From Clostridium sp. 'White wine YQ' (GTDB taxonomy: Bacteria; Bacillota; Clostridia; Clostridiales; Clostridiaceae): a stretch of DNA of 64,000 nucleotides. Below are positions 1 to 7,901 of this stretch, piece by piece; within the stretch, counting starts at the first letter, position 1; every line of letters begins with the position of its first letter. The stretch spans positions 795,318 through 859,317 of the forward strand of contig NZ_JAQYUU010000001.1 in NCBI RefSeq assembly GCF_028728205.1. The letters are read 5' to 3'. The notes below the pieces were generated by a model. The model did no database searches, was not told the origin of the DNA, and saw only the letters and a program-made list of their open reading frames with translations. The translations under genes and the position numbers were made by a program.

Positions 1-107
1 TTGAATTTTCTGACATATATGACTAGATTTATTAGTTGAACTTAGGGGCGTACCCTATCTATATGATAATAAATAGCAAAGAAAAAGTCTATAATTTATT
101 TTTTTTC

Positions 108-150
108 TAACGTATAATTTATCATGTTGCAACAAATAAATTATACGTTA
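108..150 (+). promoter_or_regulatory. Perfect 15-bp inverted repeat in the flavin reductase leader
   Basis: Arms TAACGTATAATTTAT (108-122) and ATAAATTATACGTTA (136-150) are exact reverse complements around a 13-nt loop. The first arm contains a TATAAT (113-118) that could be a -10 box. The second arm abuts the GGAG ribosome site of the next gene. It could be an operator overlapping the promoter or, if transcribed, a hairpin partly masking the ribosome site. No regulator gene lies beside it in the window. Confidence 0.65.
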
Positions 151-161
151 GGAGATAAAAT

Positions 162-710
162 ATGAATAAAAAGAAGATTGCAAATATTCCTTTTGGACCA
201 TATATTACTGTTCTAGCAGGAGCAGAAGTTGATGGGAAACCTAACTATGCAACTATTGGAGCATATGGAGTTGTTAGCCAAAAACCAGTATTATATATAT
301 CCTTAAAGAATTCTCATTACACAACTAAAGGTGTAATAGAAAATGGTTATTTTAGTGTTAATATACCATCAGTAGATTTAATAGAAAAAACAGATTTATG
401 TGGTACGATTACTGGAAATAAGACTGATAAATCTAATATATTTAATTCCTTTTATGATGAAAATGGAAAAGCACCTATGATAGAAGAATGTCCTATAAAC
501 TATCTATGTAAGGTAATACAGACAATTCCAATGTTTGATTTTACTATGTTTATTGGGGAAATAGTTTCTGTATTTGCAAAAGAAGAGTGTTTGGATAATG
601 GTAAACCTAATGCATTAAAAGTGGATCCTATTATTATGATGGATTCAGGATACTTTAGTTTAAATGAGAGAATAGGTTCAGTCTTTAAAGCATGTAGTGG
701 AAATAAATAA
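162..710 (+). CDS. Flavin reductase family protein
   Basis: The 182-residue protein matches the FMN-binding flavin reductase-like fold. The N-terminal stretch after PFGPYITVLAG and the segment NYATIGAYGVVSQKPVLYISL resemble the FMN site of this family. Members bind FMN and reduce free flavin with NAD(P)H or act as small flavoproteins; the physiological partner cannot be read from the sequence. The length is normal for single-domain members. The ATG at 162 has a GGAG site 8-9 bases upstream. The gene stands alone, with a terminator at 739-772, and is preceded by a perfect inverted repeat that probably controls it. Cytosolic; no signal peptide or membrane segment. Confidence 0.8.
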   Translation: MNKKKIANIPFGPYITVLAGAEVDGKPNYATIGAYGVVSQKPVLYISLKNSHYTTKGVIENGYFSVNIPSVDLIEKTDLCGTITGNKTDKSNIFNSFYDENGKAPMIEECPINYLCKVIQTIPMFDFTMFIGEIVSVFAKEECLDNGKPNALKVDPIIMMDSGYFSLNERIGSVFKACSGNK

Positions 711-738
711 AGAATATATTTCATAGAAAAGTTTTAGT

Positions 739-772
739 AAAAGTCACTTATTAATTATTAAGTGACTTTTTA
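739..772 (+). terminator. Rho-independent terminator after the flavin reductase gene
   Basis: AAAAGTCACTTA (739-750) pairs with TAAGTGACTTTT (759-770) and runs into T residues. It ends the single-gene unit. Confidence 0.85.
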
Positions 773-951
773 ATTTATTAAAAAGTTCAATTTAATTATT
801 AATTGTAAAAAATAAAAATATATTGTAAATATATACATATTGGTATAAAATTGTATAAAATACAATATATTGCACAAGTATTCGAGTTTTTACGCTATAT
901 CTGATTATATAAATTTTAAAATTTATTATTTATGCTATAGGGGTGAATTTT

Positions 952-2568
952 ATGAGAAGGCTGGAGGCTGTTTATGAAAAATTGCAAGAGCTTTATAGTG
1001 GTAAAGGGATAAGTGCTTTTGAAATTGCAGAGGGTTTAAACCTAAGTCGTGCAAATGTCAGCAATGACCTTAATAGGTTATTTGAATTTGGGAGAGTAAG
1101 TAAAACAAAAGGAAGACCAGTATTATACAGTCCAATTCAAAAGAAGAATAATAAAAAATACGTTACAGTATTTGATAAATTTGCAAGGAGAAATCCAAGT
1201 TTATACCCAGCAGTACAACAAGCTAAAGCAGCCGTTTTATATCCTCCCAATGGAATGCATATGCTTATTTTAGGAGAGACAGGGGTAGGTAAATCAATGT
1301 TTGCAGATTTAATCCATGGTTATGCAATTGAAATGGGAAAGATGGACAAGGATTCTGATATTATAACTTTTAATTGTGCTGATTATGCAAACAATCCTCA
1401 ATTATTAATAAGTCAATTATTTGGTGTTAGCAAGGGATCTTTTACAGGAGCTGATTTAGATAAAGTTGGACTTATTGAAAAAGCAAACGGAGGTATTTTA
1501 TTTCTTGATGAAGTACATAGACTCCCCCCTGAAGGGCAAGAGATGTTTTTTGCTTTTATGGATAAAGGAGTATTTAGAAGACTTGGAGAAACAGATGATG
1601 AGAGAGAAGCAAAGGTAATTATTGTTGCAGCAACAACAGAAGATCCAGATTCAGCTCTTTTGAGAACATTTATAAGAAGATTTCCAATGATACTGACATT
1701 GCCAGATCTTGCACATAGAACTTACGAAGAAAAGTTTGGATTAATCAGCAAATTTTTTAGAGAAGAAGCTGTAAAATTTAATAGTGAAATAATAGTATCA
1801 ATCAATACATTAAGAGCTCTATTAGCATATAGATGTAATCATAATATTGGACAACTAAAAAATGACATTAAATTAATATGTGCAAAAGCATACTTACAGT
1901 TTATATCAGAAAGTAGAGAAACAATAAAAATTAACAGTACAGATCTCCATGACAATATTAGAGATGGTTTATACAAGAATATAGAATGCGGAATTATATT
2001 GGAAAGCGTACAAATTACTCTTGGGAGATATTGTGTGTTTAATCCTAAAGATGATGATTTTTTACCAAGAAGTTCACTAGAAAAACCTGATTTTAATAAA
2101 CTAATTGAAGCAAAAATAAATGAGTTAATAAGCAAAGGAAAGGATTTCTATGAGATAAAGTTTTTAGTTGAGTATAATCTGAATAGCTATATAAGAGGCT
2201 TTATAGAAAGTATAGAAATGAAATTTAATGAAATAGATATTATGGATATATGTGATACAAGATGTATTGAAGCAGCTTATAAATTTGTGGAACTTTGTGA
2301 GAAGAATTTTAATAGGGTTCTAGATGAAGATTTCTATAGAGCGATTGTTATCTATTTTGATAATATAATTAACAAGGATAATATTAAGGATGGTTTCATA
2401 AGTGGTTATATAAATGATATAGTTTCAAAAAATGAAGAGCAATTGGAGACGGTAACAGAAATTGTTAAAGTAATTGAAGACATATATGGAGTGTTAATTT
2501 CAAAAGAAGATATATCGATTCTTTCAATATTTTTGATCTATGGTTATGATTTAAATTTGCGCATCTAA
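952..2568 (+). CDS. Sigma-54-dependent activator, LevR-like but short (HTH-AAA+-PRD)
   Basis: An N-terminal winged helix (about residues 10-60) precedes an AAA+ domain with Walker A GETGVGKS (108-115), a sigma-54 contact loop of the GAFTGA type read here as GSFTGAD (162-168), and Walker B GGILFLDE (180-187). The C-terminal part resembles a PTS regulation domain. LevR/DctS-like activators normally continue with EIIA, EIIB and a second PRD (about 900 residues). This one stops at 538 residues and is followed at once by a terminator, so the short form looks genuine. I chose ATG 952 (AGGGGTG site 7 bases upstream) over GTG 943. A -24/-12 promoter and phased repeats directly downstream suggest it activates the chitinase-glucanase operon, possibly under PTS phosphorylation control through its PRD (inference). 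Confidence 0.85.
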   Translation: MRRLEAVYEKLQELYSGKGISAFEIAEGLNLSRANVSNDLNRLFEFGRVSKTKGRPVLYSPIQKKNNKKYVTVFDKFARRNPSLYPAVQQAKAAVLYPPNGMHMLILGETGVGKSMFADLIHGYAIEMGKMDKDSDIITFNCADYANNPQLLISQLFGVSKGSFTGADLDKVGLIEKANGGILFLDEVHRLPPEGQEMFFAFMDKGVFRRLGETDDEREAKVIIVAATTEDPDSALLRTFIRRFPMILTLPDLAHRTYEEKFGLISKFFREEAVKFNSEIIVSINTLRALLAYRCNHNIGQLKNDIKLICAKAYLQFISESRETIKINSTDLHDNIRDGLYKNIECGIILESVQITLGRYCVFNPKDDDFLPRSSLEKPDFNKLIEAKINELISKGKDFYEIKFLVEYNLNSYIRGFIESIEMKFNEIDIMDICDTRCIEAAYKFVELCEKNFNRVLDEDFYRAIVIYFDNIINKDNIKDGFISGYINDIVSKNEEQLETVTEIVKVIEDIYGVLISKEDISILSIFLIYGYDLNLRI

Positions 2569-2579
2569 AATATAAGAAA

Positions 2580-2630
2580 CCTCAAATATTAAACACTATT
2601 AAACTAAGTGTTTAATATTTGAGGTTTTTC
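2580..2630 (+). terminator. Terminator after the sigma-54 activator
   Basis: A long stem joins CCTCAAATATTAAACACT with AGTGTTTAATATTTGAGG, followed by TTTTTC. The stem also contains one copy of the AAACACTA element repeated three times just downstream. Confidence 0.85.
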
Positions 2631-2643
2631 ATTATTAGTAACA

Positions 2644-2692
2644 AAACACTAGGGTCTAAATTATGAAACACTATTAGATACGCAAAACACTA
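2644..2692 (+). promoter_or_regulatory. Three AAACACTA repeats, candidate upstream activating sequence
   Basis: AAACACTA occurs at 2644-2651, 2666-2673 and 2685-2692, spaced 22 and 19 bases, about two helical turns. A further copy sits in the terminator stem (2591-2598). They lie about 65-115 bp upstream of the -24 element, the usual position of enhancer sites for sigma-54 activators. Confidence 0.55.
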
Positions 2693-2757
2693 TTTAGCAA
2701 TAGGTAATTTTTAAACGTTGAGGAAAAAAATACATACGATAAAGATATAGTTTAGTT

Positions 2758-2774
2758 TTGGCATATTAATTGCT
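2758..2774 (+). promoter_or_regulatory. Sigma-54 (-24/-12) promoter for the chitinase operon
   Basis: TTGGCATATTAATTGCT matches the RpoN consensus YTGGCAC-N5-TTGCW in the invariant GG (2760-2761) and GC (2772-2773) with the required 10-bp separation. It differs at the C after GGCA. It lies about 100 bp before the chitinase start and directly downstream of an RpoN activator gene. Confidence 0.7.
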
Positions 2775-2874
2775 ATGTAAAGAAATATCAATTGAAATAA
2801 TTTTATAGGAGGTGGCTAAGTTCTTAAATTGATTTTATGGACAAGTAAATTAATATTAAAAAGGAGATGGGGAA

Positions 2875-4332
2875 ATGAATAAGAAAATAGCTTCAAGTTT
2901 TATAGCAAGCATTTTTACACTTTTACTAGCCTTAGGTGTTAATCCAAATGTAAAAGCTTCAGCTGCTACTAACTATAAAGTCATAGGATATATTTATGGA
3001 TCTCCAAGTAGCAGCATGGATGTCTCAAAGCTAACGCATATTAATTATGCCTTTGCTTCAATCAACTCAGATCATACGATTAGAGTTGATAATACTAATG
3101 ATTTAAGAACACTCACTGGACTAAAATCAAAGAATCCAAACTTAAAGGTTATACTATCTATAGGTGGATGGGGAATGGATGGATTTTCCCAAGCAGCATC
3201 TACTGCAGCTGGTAGAAGTGCTTTTGCACAAAGTTGTCTTAATTATGTAAATCAGTATGGCTTAGATGGGATAGATATAGATTGGGAATACCCAGTAGAC
3301 GGTGGTGGAGGAATAATAGCTAGAAGTCCTTCAGATAAACAGAATTTCACACTATTACTTCAAGCAATTAGAAACTCTATTGGTACAGGTAAAATCTTAT
3401 CTATTGCAGCTGGAGCATCTTATGATTATGTGAATTCATGGATTGAAATAGGAAATGTAACAAATATAGTAGACTATATAAATTTAATGACCTACGATTT
3501 TACAAATGGAAACACATTAAATTCAAATACTTATAATTCAAGCTTAGCTACATCAGGATATAGCTGTGAAACTGTTGTAAACAATTATTTAAATGCAGGA
3601 GTACCTTCAGCTAAGTTAAATCTTGGCATGCCTTTCTATGGTAGAACAACATCCGGTGGATGGCCAACCTATACAGAGTTAGTAAATAATTATATAAATA
3701 AAAACGGATATGTTAGACAATGGGATTCAGCAGCTCAAGCTCCATATTTAACTCAAAACGGAAAGTTTGCAGTAACCTACGAAGATCCGCAATCTATTGC
3801 AGTTAAAGATTCTTTTATTAAGAGTAAAGGATTAGGCGGAGCAATGTTTTGGGAATATAGTCAAGATAATGGACAACTCCTAGGACAGATTTGGAATGAC
3901 TTGGGAAGTTCAAATCCAAATCCAACTCCTTCAAAAATTGTCGCAATAAAAGCAGCAGTAAACAGCAAATATGTATGTGCTGATAACTATGGAAATAATC
4001 CATTAATAGCAAATAGAGATAGCTATGATGCCTGGGAAGAATTCGAACAGGTTGATTTAGGAAATGGTACTTTTGCGTTTAAGTCACTTGCAAATAATCA
4101 ATATGTTTCAGCCCAGAACGGCGGAGGAAGTACACTGATTGCTAATAGAGCAACAGTCGGAGGGGCTTGGGAAGCATTCCAGCTTATAACTCAGCCTGAT
4201 GGAAAAACAGCGATAAAATCTATGGCAAATAATCAGTATGTTTGTGCAGACAACTATGGAAATGATCCTTTAATAGTAAATAGAACAACTGTAGGCGGCT
4301 GGGAAGAATTTGACATAATTACAGTTAAGTAG
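2875..4332 (+). CDS. Secreted GH18 chitinase with C-terminal beta-trefoil repeats
   Basis: A Sec signal peptide (about residues 1-31, ending near KASAAT) precedes a glycoside hydrolase 18 barrel. The family signature DGIDIDWE is at residues 131-138, with E138 the expected acid/base; SIGGW (95-99) is the second conserved strand. From about residue 353 come three repeats of the type KYVCADNYGNNPLIANR, which look like a fascin/ricin-like beta-trefoil that may bind carbohydrate. 485 residues. ATG has GGAGATGGGG upstream. The enzyme should hydrolyse chitin or peptidoglycan-like beta-1,4-GlcNAc polymers outside the cell; endo versus exo action cannot be told. It is the first gene of an operon with the glucanase 17 bases downstream, behind a sigma-54 promoter. 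Confidence 0.9.
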   Translation: MNKKIASSFIASIFTLLLALGVNPNVKASAATNYKVIGYIYGSPSSSMDVSKLTHINYAFASINSDHTIRVDNTNDLRTLTGLKSKNPNLKVILSIGGWGMDGFSQAASTAAGRSAFAQSCLNYVNQYGLDGIDIDWEYPVDGGGGIIARSPSDKQNFTLLLQAIRNSIGTGKILSIAAGASYDYVNSWIEIGNVTNIVDYINLMTYDFTNGNTLNSNTYNSSLATSGYSCETVVNNYLNAGVPSAKLNLGMPFYGRTTSGGWPTYTELVNNYINKNGYVRQWDSAAQAPYLTQNGKFAVTYEDPQSIAVKDSFIKSKGLGGAMFWEYSQDNGQLLGQIWNDLGSSNPNPTPSKIVAIKAAVNSKYVCADNYGNNPLIANRDSYDAWEEFEQVDLGNGTFAFKSLANNQYVSAQNGGGSTLIANRATVGGAWEAFQLITQPDGKTAIKSMANNQYVCADNYGNDPLIVNRTTVGGWEEFDIITVK

Positions 4333-4349
4333 AATTGAGGAGGGGTATT

Positions 4350-5570
4350 ATGATTAAAAAGAAATTAGTAATAGCTACTGTACTTTCGGCTTTAGTTCTT
4401 GGAGCATCAGTAAATACAATTCCAGCAAAAGCTTCTATAACTGACAAGTGGGTTCAGGTATGGGGAGATGATTTTAATGTTCCCGATGGAACCCCTATAG
4501 ATAGAACTAAATGGGGCTTTGATATTGGTGCAGGAGGCTGGGGAAATAATGAGTTAGAATACTATACTGATAGACCTCAAAATGCATATATTCAAGGTGG
4601 TAATTTAGTAATACAAGCTAATAAAGAAAATTATAATGGAGCACAATATACATCAGCAAGAATGTTGACAAAGAACACTTTTAATTTTAAATATGGTAGA
4701 GTTGAAATGAGAGCAAAAATTCCATATGGTCAAGGTATTTGGCCTGCATTTTGGATGTTAGGAAGCAATATAGATCAGCCCAATAAAGGATGGCCAAATT
4801 GCGGAGAAATTGATATCATGGAGAACATAGGTAAAGAGCCTAATGTAGTACATGGTACAATTCATGGACCTGGATATTCAGCTGATAAGGGAATTGGTGC
4901 AGCATATACAAATTCTACAGCATTTAGTAATGACTATCATACTTATGCAGTTGAATTTGAACCAAGTGTAATTAAGTGGTATGTAGATGGCAATCTATAT
5001 GAAACTAGAACTCCAAAAGATGTTGGGGGCAATGAATGGGTATTCAACCAACCATTCTTCATATTAATGAATTTAGCTGTAGGAGGAGGATGGCCAGGAT
5101 ATCCAGATGCTTCAACAGTATTCCCACAAAAATATTTAATAGACTATGTTCATGTATACCAAAGAGCTAATGGATATAATATAGTTTCGTTAAAAGCCGC
5201 TGCAAATGGTCAATATGTAACAGCGGATAATGGAGGAGACAGCGCACTCATCGCCAATAGAACAGCACCAAGTTTATGGGAACAATTTGAACAAATAGAC
5301 TTAGGTAATGGAAATATAGCATTAAGATCTTTAGCTAATAATAAATATGTATGTGCTGATAATTATGGCAATAACCCGTTAATTGCCAATAAAGATGCAA
5401 TTGGTACATGGGAAACCTTCCATTTGGAAACTTTACCAGATGGCAAGAAGGCATTAAAAGCAGTAGTTAATAATAAATATGTATGTGCAGATAATTATGG
5501 AAATAACCCATTAATTGCAAATAGAGATTCGGCTAGTGGATGGGAAGCATTTGATTTCATATCTCAATAA
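4350..5570 (+). CDS. Secreted GH16 endo-beta-glucanase (laminarinase-like) with the same beta-trefoil tail
   Basis: A signal peptide (residues 1-29) leads a GH16 jelly-roll domain (about 33-280) with catalytic motif EIDIME at 153-158, where E153 and E158 are the nucleophile and acid/base. Surrounding residues (WPAFWML, GGWPGYP) fit beta-1,3-glucanases. Residues about 285-406 hold three trefoil repeats nearly identical to those of the upstream chitinase, suggesting tail exchange or duplication. I chose ATG 4350 because GAGGAGG ends 5-8 bases before it; an in-frame TTG at 4335 lies before this site. With the chitinase it would attack chitin/beta-1,3-glucan of fungal walls (inference). Confidence 0.9.
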   Translation: MIKKKLVIATVLSALVLGASVNTIPAKASITDKWVQVWGDDFNVPDGTPIDRTKWGFDIGAGGWGNNELEYYTDRPQNAYIQGGNLVIQANKENYNGAQYTSARMLTKNTFNFKYGRVEMRAKIPYGQGIWPAFWMLGSNIDQPNKGWPNCGEIDIMENIGKEPNVVHGTIHGPGYSADKGIGAAYTNSTAFSNDYHTYAVEFEPSVIKWYVDGNLYETRTPKDVGGNEWVFNQPFFILMNLAVGGGWPGYPDASTVFPQKYLIDYVHVYQRANGYNIVSLKAAANGQYVTADNGGDSALIANRTAPSLWEQFEQIDLGNGNIALRSLANNKYVCADNYGNNPLIANKDAIGTWETFHLETLPDGKKALKAVVNNKYVCADNYGNNPLIANRDSASGWEAFDFISQ

Positions 5571-5584
5571 ATTATATAAATAGT

Positions 5585-5626
5585 GACGTTCTGTTTGCAA
5601 TTGTTGCAAGCAAAACGTCCTTTTTT
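5585..5626 (+). terminator. Terminator of the chitinase-glucanase operon
   Basis: GACGTTCTGTTTGC pairs imperfectly with GCAAGCAAAACGTC and is followed by six T. It lies between convergent genes and overlaps the end of the minus-strand EFR1 gene. Confidence 0.8.
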
Positions 5627-6398
5627 ATAAAAGCTCATTTATTTTTATATCTGGATGATGGTATCTTCCTCTAGCTTCAGTTACATCTTTATATTGAATG
5701 CTTTTCTTTGGACACCATTGCATGCAAGCTAAACATGCTTCACATTTATGCAGCCATTCAGGCTTCCCATCTTTCATTATTATATTGTTAGCAGGACAAA
5801 CCTTAGAGCATGTACCACAACTAATACAATTATTATCAGCACTGAAATCTTTATCTAGATTATAAACTTTTTGAGGCTTAAAAATAAAATTTGTAATTAA
5901 TGAAGTAAGAAGTTTCCCACTTTCCTTAATTTTAATAATATCATTATTTTTTATACTAGTTGCTATTTTAAAAATTTTTTCTTCTTGAGCTTTAAATCTT
6001 GCATTTTGCTCATTTATTGGTTGAACATCATGTGTTGTTTGATGATTACCAGGCATTAAAACATTATATGAGGCTGAAAGCTTGATTCCTTTTTTATGTA
6101 ATATCTGATTAAGAATATGCATAGGAGCACCAGGAGAGCCTGCATATGTTGAGATTGCAAAAATGTAAGATGATTTATCAATTTTAAGATTTGTAATAAA
6201 TTCTTTAACCATTATTGGCAAAGCATGAAAGTAGACTGGAAATACGAATCCTATACGCTCGGACATATCTGTAGGTAGAGACCTTATATTCTCTCTACAT
6301 ATTTTAATTAACTTAGTATCACCGAGCTCATTAGCTAAATCTTTTGCAACCTTTAGGGAATTACCTGTTCCAGTAAAGTAATAAATTGTTGTATTCAT
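5625..6398 (-). CDS. EFR1-family flavodoxin-ferredoxin protein
   Basis: A flavodoxin-like N-terminal half opens with YYFTGTGNSLKVAKDL (FMN phosphate loop). A C-terminal 2[4Fe-4S] module has CISCGTCSKVCPANN and CEACLACMQWCP. 257 residues, the usual size for the EFR1 (flavodoxin domain plus ferredoxin) family, cytosolic electron carriers of unknown partner. ATG 6398 is chosen because AGGAGG (6406-6411) precedes it; the frame extends further upstream without a ribosome site. It is divergent from a MarR gene, and its promoter (-35 TTGACT, 17 bp, -10 TATTAT) is bracketed by two GTTTC-N3-GAAAC palindromes, so MarR control is likely. A paralogue lies at 24651-25460. Confidence 0.85.
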   Translation of the reverse strand: MNTTIYYFTGTGNSLKVAKDLANELGDTKLIKICRENIRSLPTDMSERIGFVFPVYFHALPIMVKEFITNLKIDKSSYIFAISTYAGSPGAPMHILNQILHKKGIKLSASYNVLMPGNHQTTHDVQPINEQNARFKAQEEKIFKIATSIKNNDIIKIKESGKLLTSLITNFIFKPQKVYNLDKDFSADNNCISCGTCSKVCPANNIIMKDGKPEWLHKCEACLACMQWCPKKSIQYKDVTEARGRYHHPDIKINELL

Positions 6399-6427
6399 AA
6401 TTAACCTCCTATATGAATCTTTAAATA

Positions 6428-6488
6428 GTTTCCTGGAAACCATAATAGCAAAGAGTTTTTTAAAAGTCAATATAGTTTCCAAGAAACT
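6428..6488. promoter_or_regulatory. MarR-type operators bracketing the EFR1 promoter
   Basis: GTTTCCTGGAAAC (6428-6440) and AGTTTCCAAGAAACT (6474-6488) share GTTTC-N3-GAAAC and are centred 47 bp apart. Between them on the minus strand lie TTGACT (6465-6470) and TATTAT (6442-6447) with an exact 17-bp spacer. The second palindrome is also just upstream of a TATACT (6511-6516) that could be the -10 of the divergent marR gene, so one repressor could silence both directions. Confidence 0.75.
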
Positions 6489-6556
6489 TTATTGAGATTT
6501 CTTTTTATGATATACTTTTAAATAAGATCTTAATTGATTTAGAAGGAGGAACTGCA

Positions 6557-7075
6557 TTGAAAGAGGAATACAAAAATGATGTTGATAAGATAAAGGAATT
6601 TAAAATAGATGAAGTAAAAGACGCCTTTACGGAAGTTCAAAATAGACATGCATCTGAGGACGATGAAGAGAAGAAATGGTTAATTGAAAACTGCAAAAAT
6701 CCAATTTTACTGGGATATTTTAAAGATTTTACTGTACTTATGATACATGTTTTAGCTGCAATAGGAAGACATGGCTCTATTAATACTATAAATATTTCTA
6801 AAAGTATAAATGTTCCCAAAGGAACCGTTTCTAAGATTACAAGAAAGCTTCTGGAGTTTGGTCTTATTGAAAAAGAGTCAATACCTAATAATAAGAAGGA
6901 ATATATCTTTAATATAACTCCACTGGGAAAAGAACTTTATGATTTACACGAAGAGCTACATAAAAAGATGGAACTAGAAATTAATAAATTTCTTAAAGGA
7001 TATGAAGTTGAAGAACTTGAATTTTTAATAGGATTTCTAAAAGAATTTGCAAATATGTCTTGGATAGATAATTGA
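6557..7075 (+). CDS. MarR family transcriptional regulator
   Basis: A 172-residue winged-helix protein. The HTH lies around residues 75-110 (GSINTINISKSINVPKGTVSKITRKLLEFGLIEKE), with a wing NNKKEYIFNITPLGKELY and helical flanks for dimerisation. The start is TTG 6557, set by AAGGAGG (6543-6549); no better ATG exists. It is divergent from an EFR1 gene across two palindromes and closely followed by a GNAT acetyltransferase (24-base gap), so it probably autoregulates and controls both neighbours. The ligand is unknown. Confidence 0.85.
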   Translation: MKEEYKNDVDKIKEFKIDEVKDAFTEVQNRHASEDDEEKKWLIENCKNPILLGYFKDFTVLMIHVLAAIGRHGSINTINISKSINVPKGTVSKITRKLLEFGLIEKESIPNNKKEYIFNITPLGKELYDLHEELHKKMELEINKFLKGYEVEELEFLIGFLKEFANMSWIDN

Positions 7076-7098
7076 TTAGATTAGTAGGGGGGTATACT

Positions 7099-7650
7099 AT
7101 GGAGAAAATATATGAAACAGAGAGACTAATTTTAAAAGTCATCAACAAAAATTATGCTGAAGATGTAATAGAGTACTACATAAGAAATAGAGACTTTCTA
7201 GAAGAATGGGAGCCAATTAAGAGTGGAGAATTCTATGAAAGAGAATATCAAGAGAAAGCTATAGAAAAGGACTTGGAGGATATTGATAAAGGCAACTCAT
7301 TTAGGCTATGGATCTTCAAAAAAGAAGAAGAAAATAGAATAATTGGTTCTATAGGATTCAGTAACATTGTTAGAGGTGGTTTCCTTTCTTGTTTTCTAGG
7401 ATATAAATTAGATAAGGATGAGATAAATAAAGGATACATGACTGAAGCAATTAAAAAGGGAATTGATGTTATGTTTAGTGAGGGGGGACTTCATAGAATT
7501 GAAGCTAACATTATGCCTAAAAATGCACGTTCATTAAGAGTAGTTGAAAAGTTAGGCTTCAATAATGAAGGAGTATCTCCAAAGTATTTAAGAATTAACG
7601 GGAAGTGGGAAGACCATATCCATATGGTTATTTTGAATGAAAAAATATAA
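7099..7650 (+). CDS. GNAT acetyltransferase (RimJ/RimL-like)
   Basis: 183 residues of the GNAT fold. It begins YETERLILKVINKNYAEDVIEYY, typical of RimJ/RimL-type N-acetyltransferases, with central strand FLGYKLDKDEINKGYMTEAI holding the acetyl-CoA loop and the terminal motif NARSLRVVEKLGFNNEG. It transfers acetyl from acetyl-CoA to an amine; the substrate (protein N-terminus or small molecule) is not evident. I chose ATG 7099 with the AGGGGGG site; the frame is open back to 7072 overlapping marR. Probably in one operon with the MarR gene. Confidence 0.8.
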   Translation: MEKIYETERLILKVINKNYAEDVIEYYIRNRDFLEEWEPIKSGEFYEREYQEKAIEKDLEDIDKGNSFRLWIFKKEEENRIIGSIGFSNIVRGGFLSCFLGYKLDKDEINKGYMTEAIKKGIDVMFSEGGLHRIEANIMPKNARSLRVVEKLGFNNEGVSPKYLRINGKWEDHIHMVILNEKI

Positions 7651-7659
7651 ACACGTGGG

Positions 7660-7687
7660 TTGTATTTTAGTAAATCTATGATATACT
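7660..7687 (+). promoter_or_regulatory. Sigma-A promoter for the attenuated acetyltransferase transcript
   Basis: TTGTAT (7660-7665), a 16-bp spacer and TATACT (7682-7687). The transcript would begin near 7694, about 26 bases before a 22-codon leader ORF. Confidence 0.6.
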
Positions 7688-7719
7688 ATTATTTGTAAAT
7701 GATGAAAGGAGTGGTTGCC

Positions 7720-7788
7720 ATGTTAAAAATAACAAGTGTATTAGAAATTAAATTATTATTAAAAACTACTCCAAATAGGTTCTATTAA
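7720..7788 (+). CDS. 22-residue leader peptide of a resistance-type attenuator
   Basis: ATG 7720 has GAAAGGAG (7704-7711) at good spacing. The peptide MLKITSVLEIKLLLKTTPNRFY ends at TAA 7788. It is too short for an independent protein. Codons 16-19 (act act cca aat, with the preceding aa) form one arm of an RNA antiterminator, so ribosome position on this ORF can decide whether the downstream terminator forms. This is the layout of leader peptides before ribosome-protection, ABC-F, Erm and acetyltransferase resistance genes in Gram-positives. The inducing drug is not evident. Confidence 0.65.
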   Translation: MLKITSVLEIKLLLKTTPNRFY

Positions 7789-7870
7789 TCATACATTCAT
7801 ATAGTAATTAATGAAAAGTAATGGATAGCCTTGGAGTAGTTAAAAAACTATTTCAGGGTATTTTTATTTT
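7764..7870 (+). promoter_or_regulatory. Transcription attenuator: mutually exclusive antiterminator and terminator
   Basis: AACTACTCCAA (7764-7774, inside the leader ORF) is the exact complement of TTGGAGTAGTT (7831-7841). The same 3' segment is also part of GCCTTGGAGTAGTT (7828-7841), which pairs over 14 bp (four G-U) through an AAAA loop with AACTATTTCAGGGT (7846-7859), followed by ATTTTTATTTT: an intrinsic terminator. The two pairings exclude each other. A ribosome stalled early in the leader leaves arm 1 free and favours read-through; one moving over arm 1 favours termination. Confidence 0.75.
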
Positions 7871-7901
7871 GCCCTAAATTAATTATTTGGAGGATATATA
7901 A

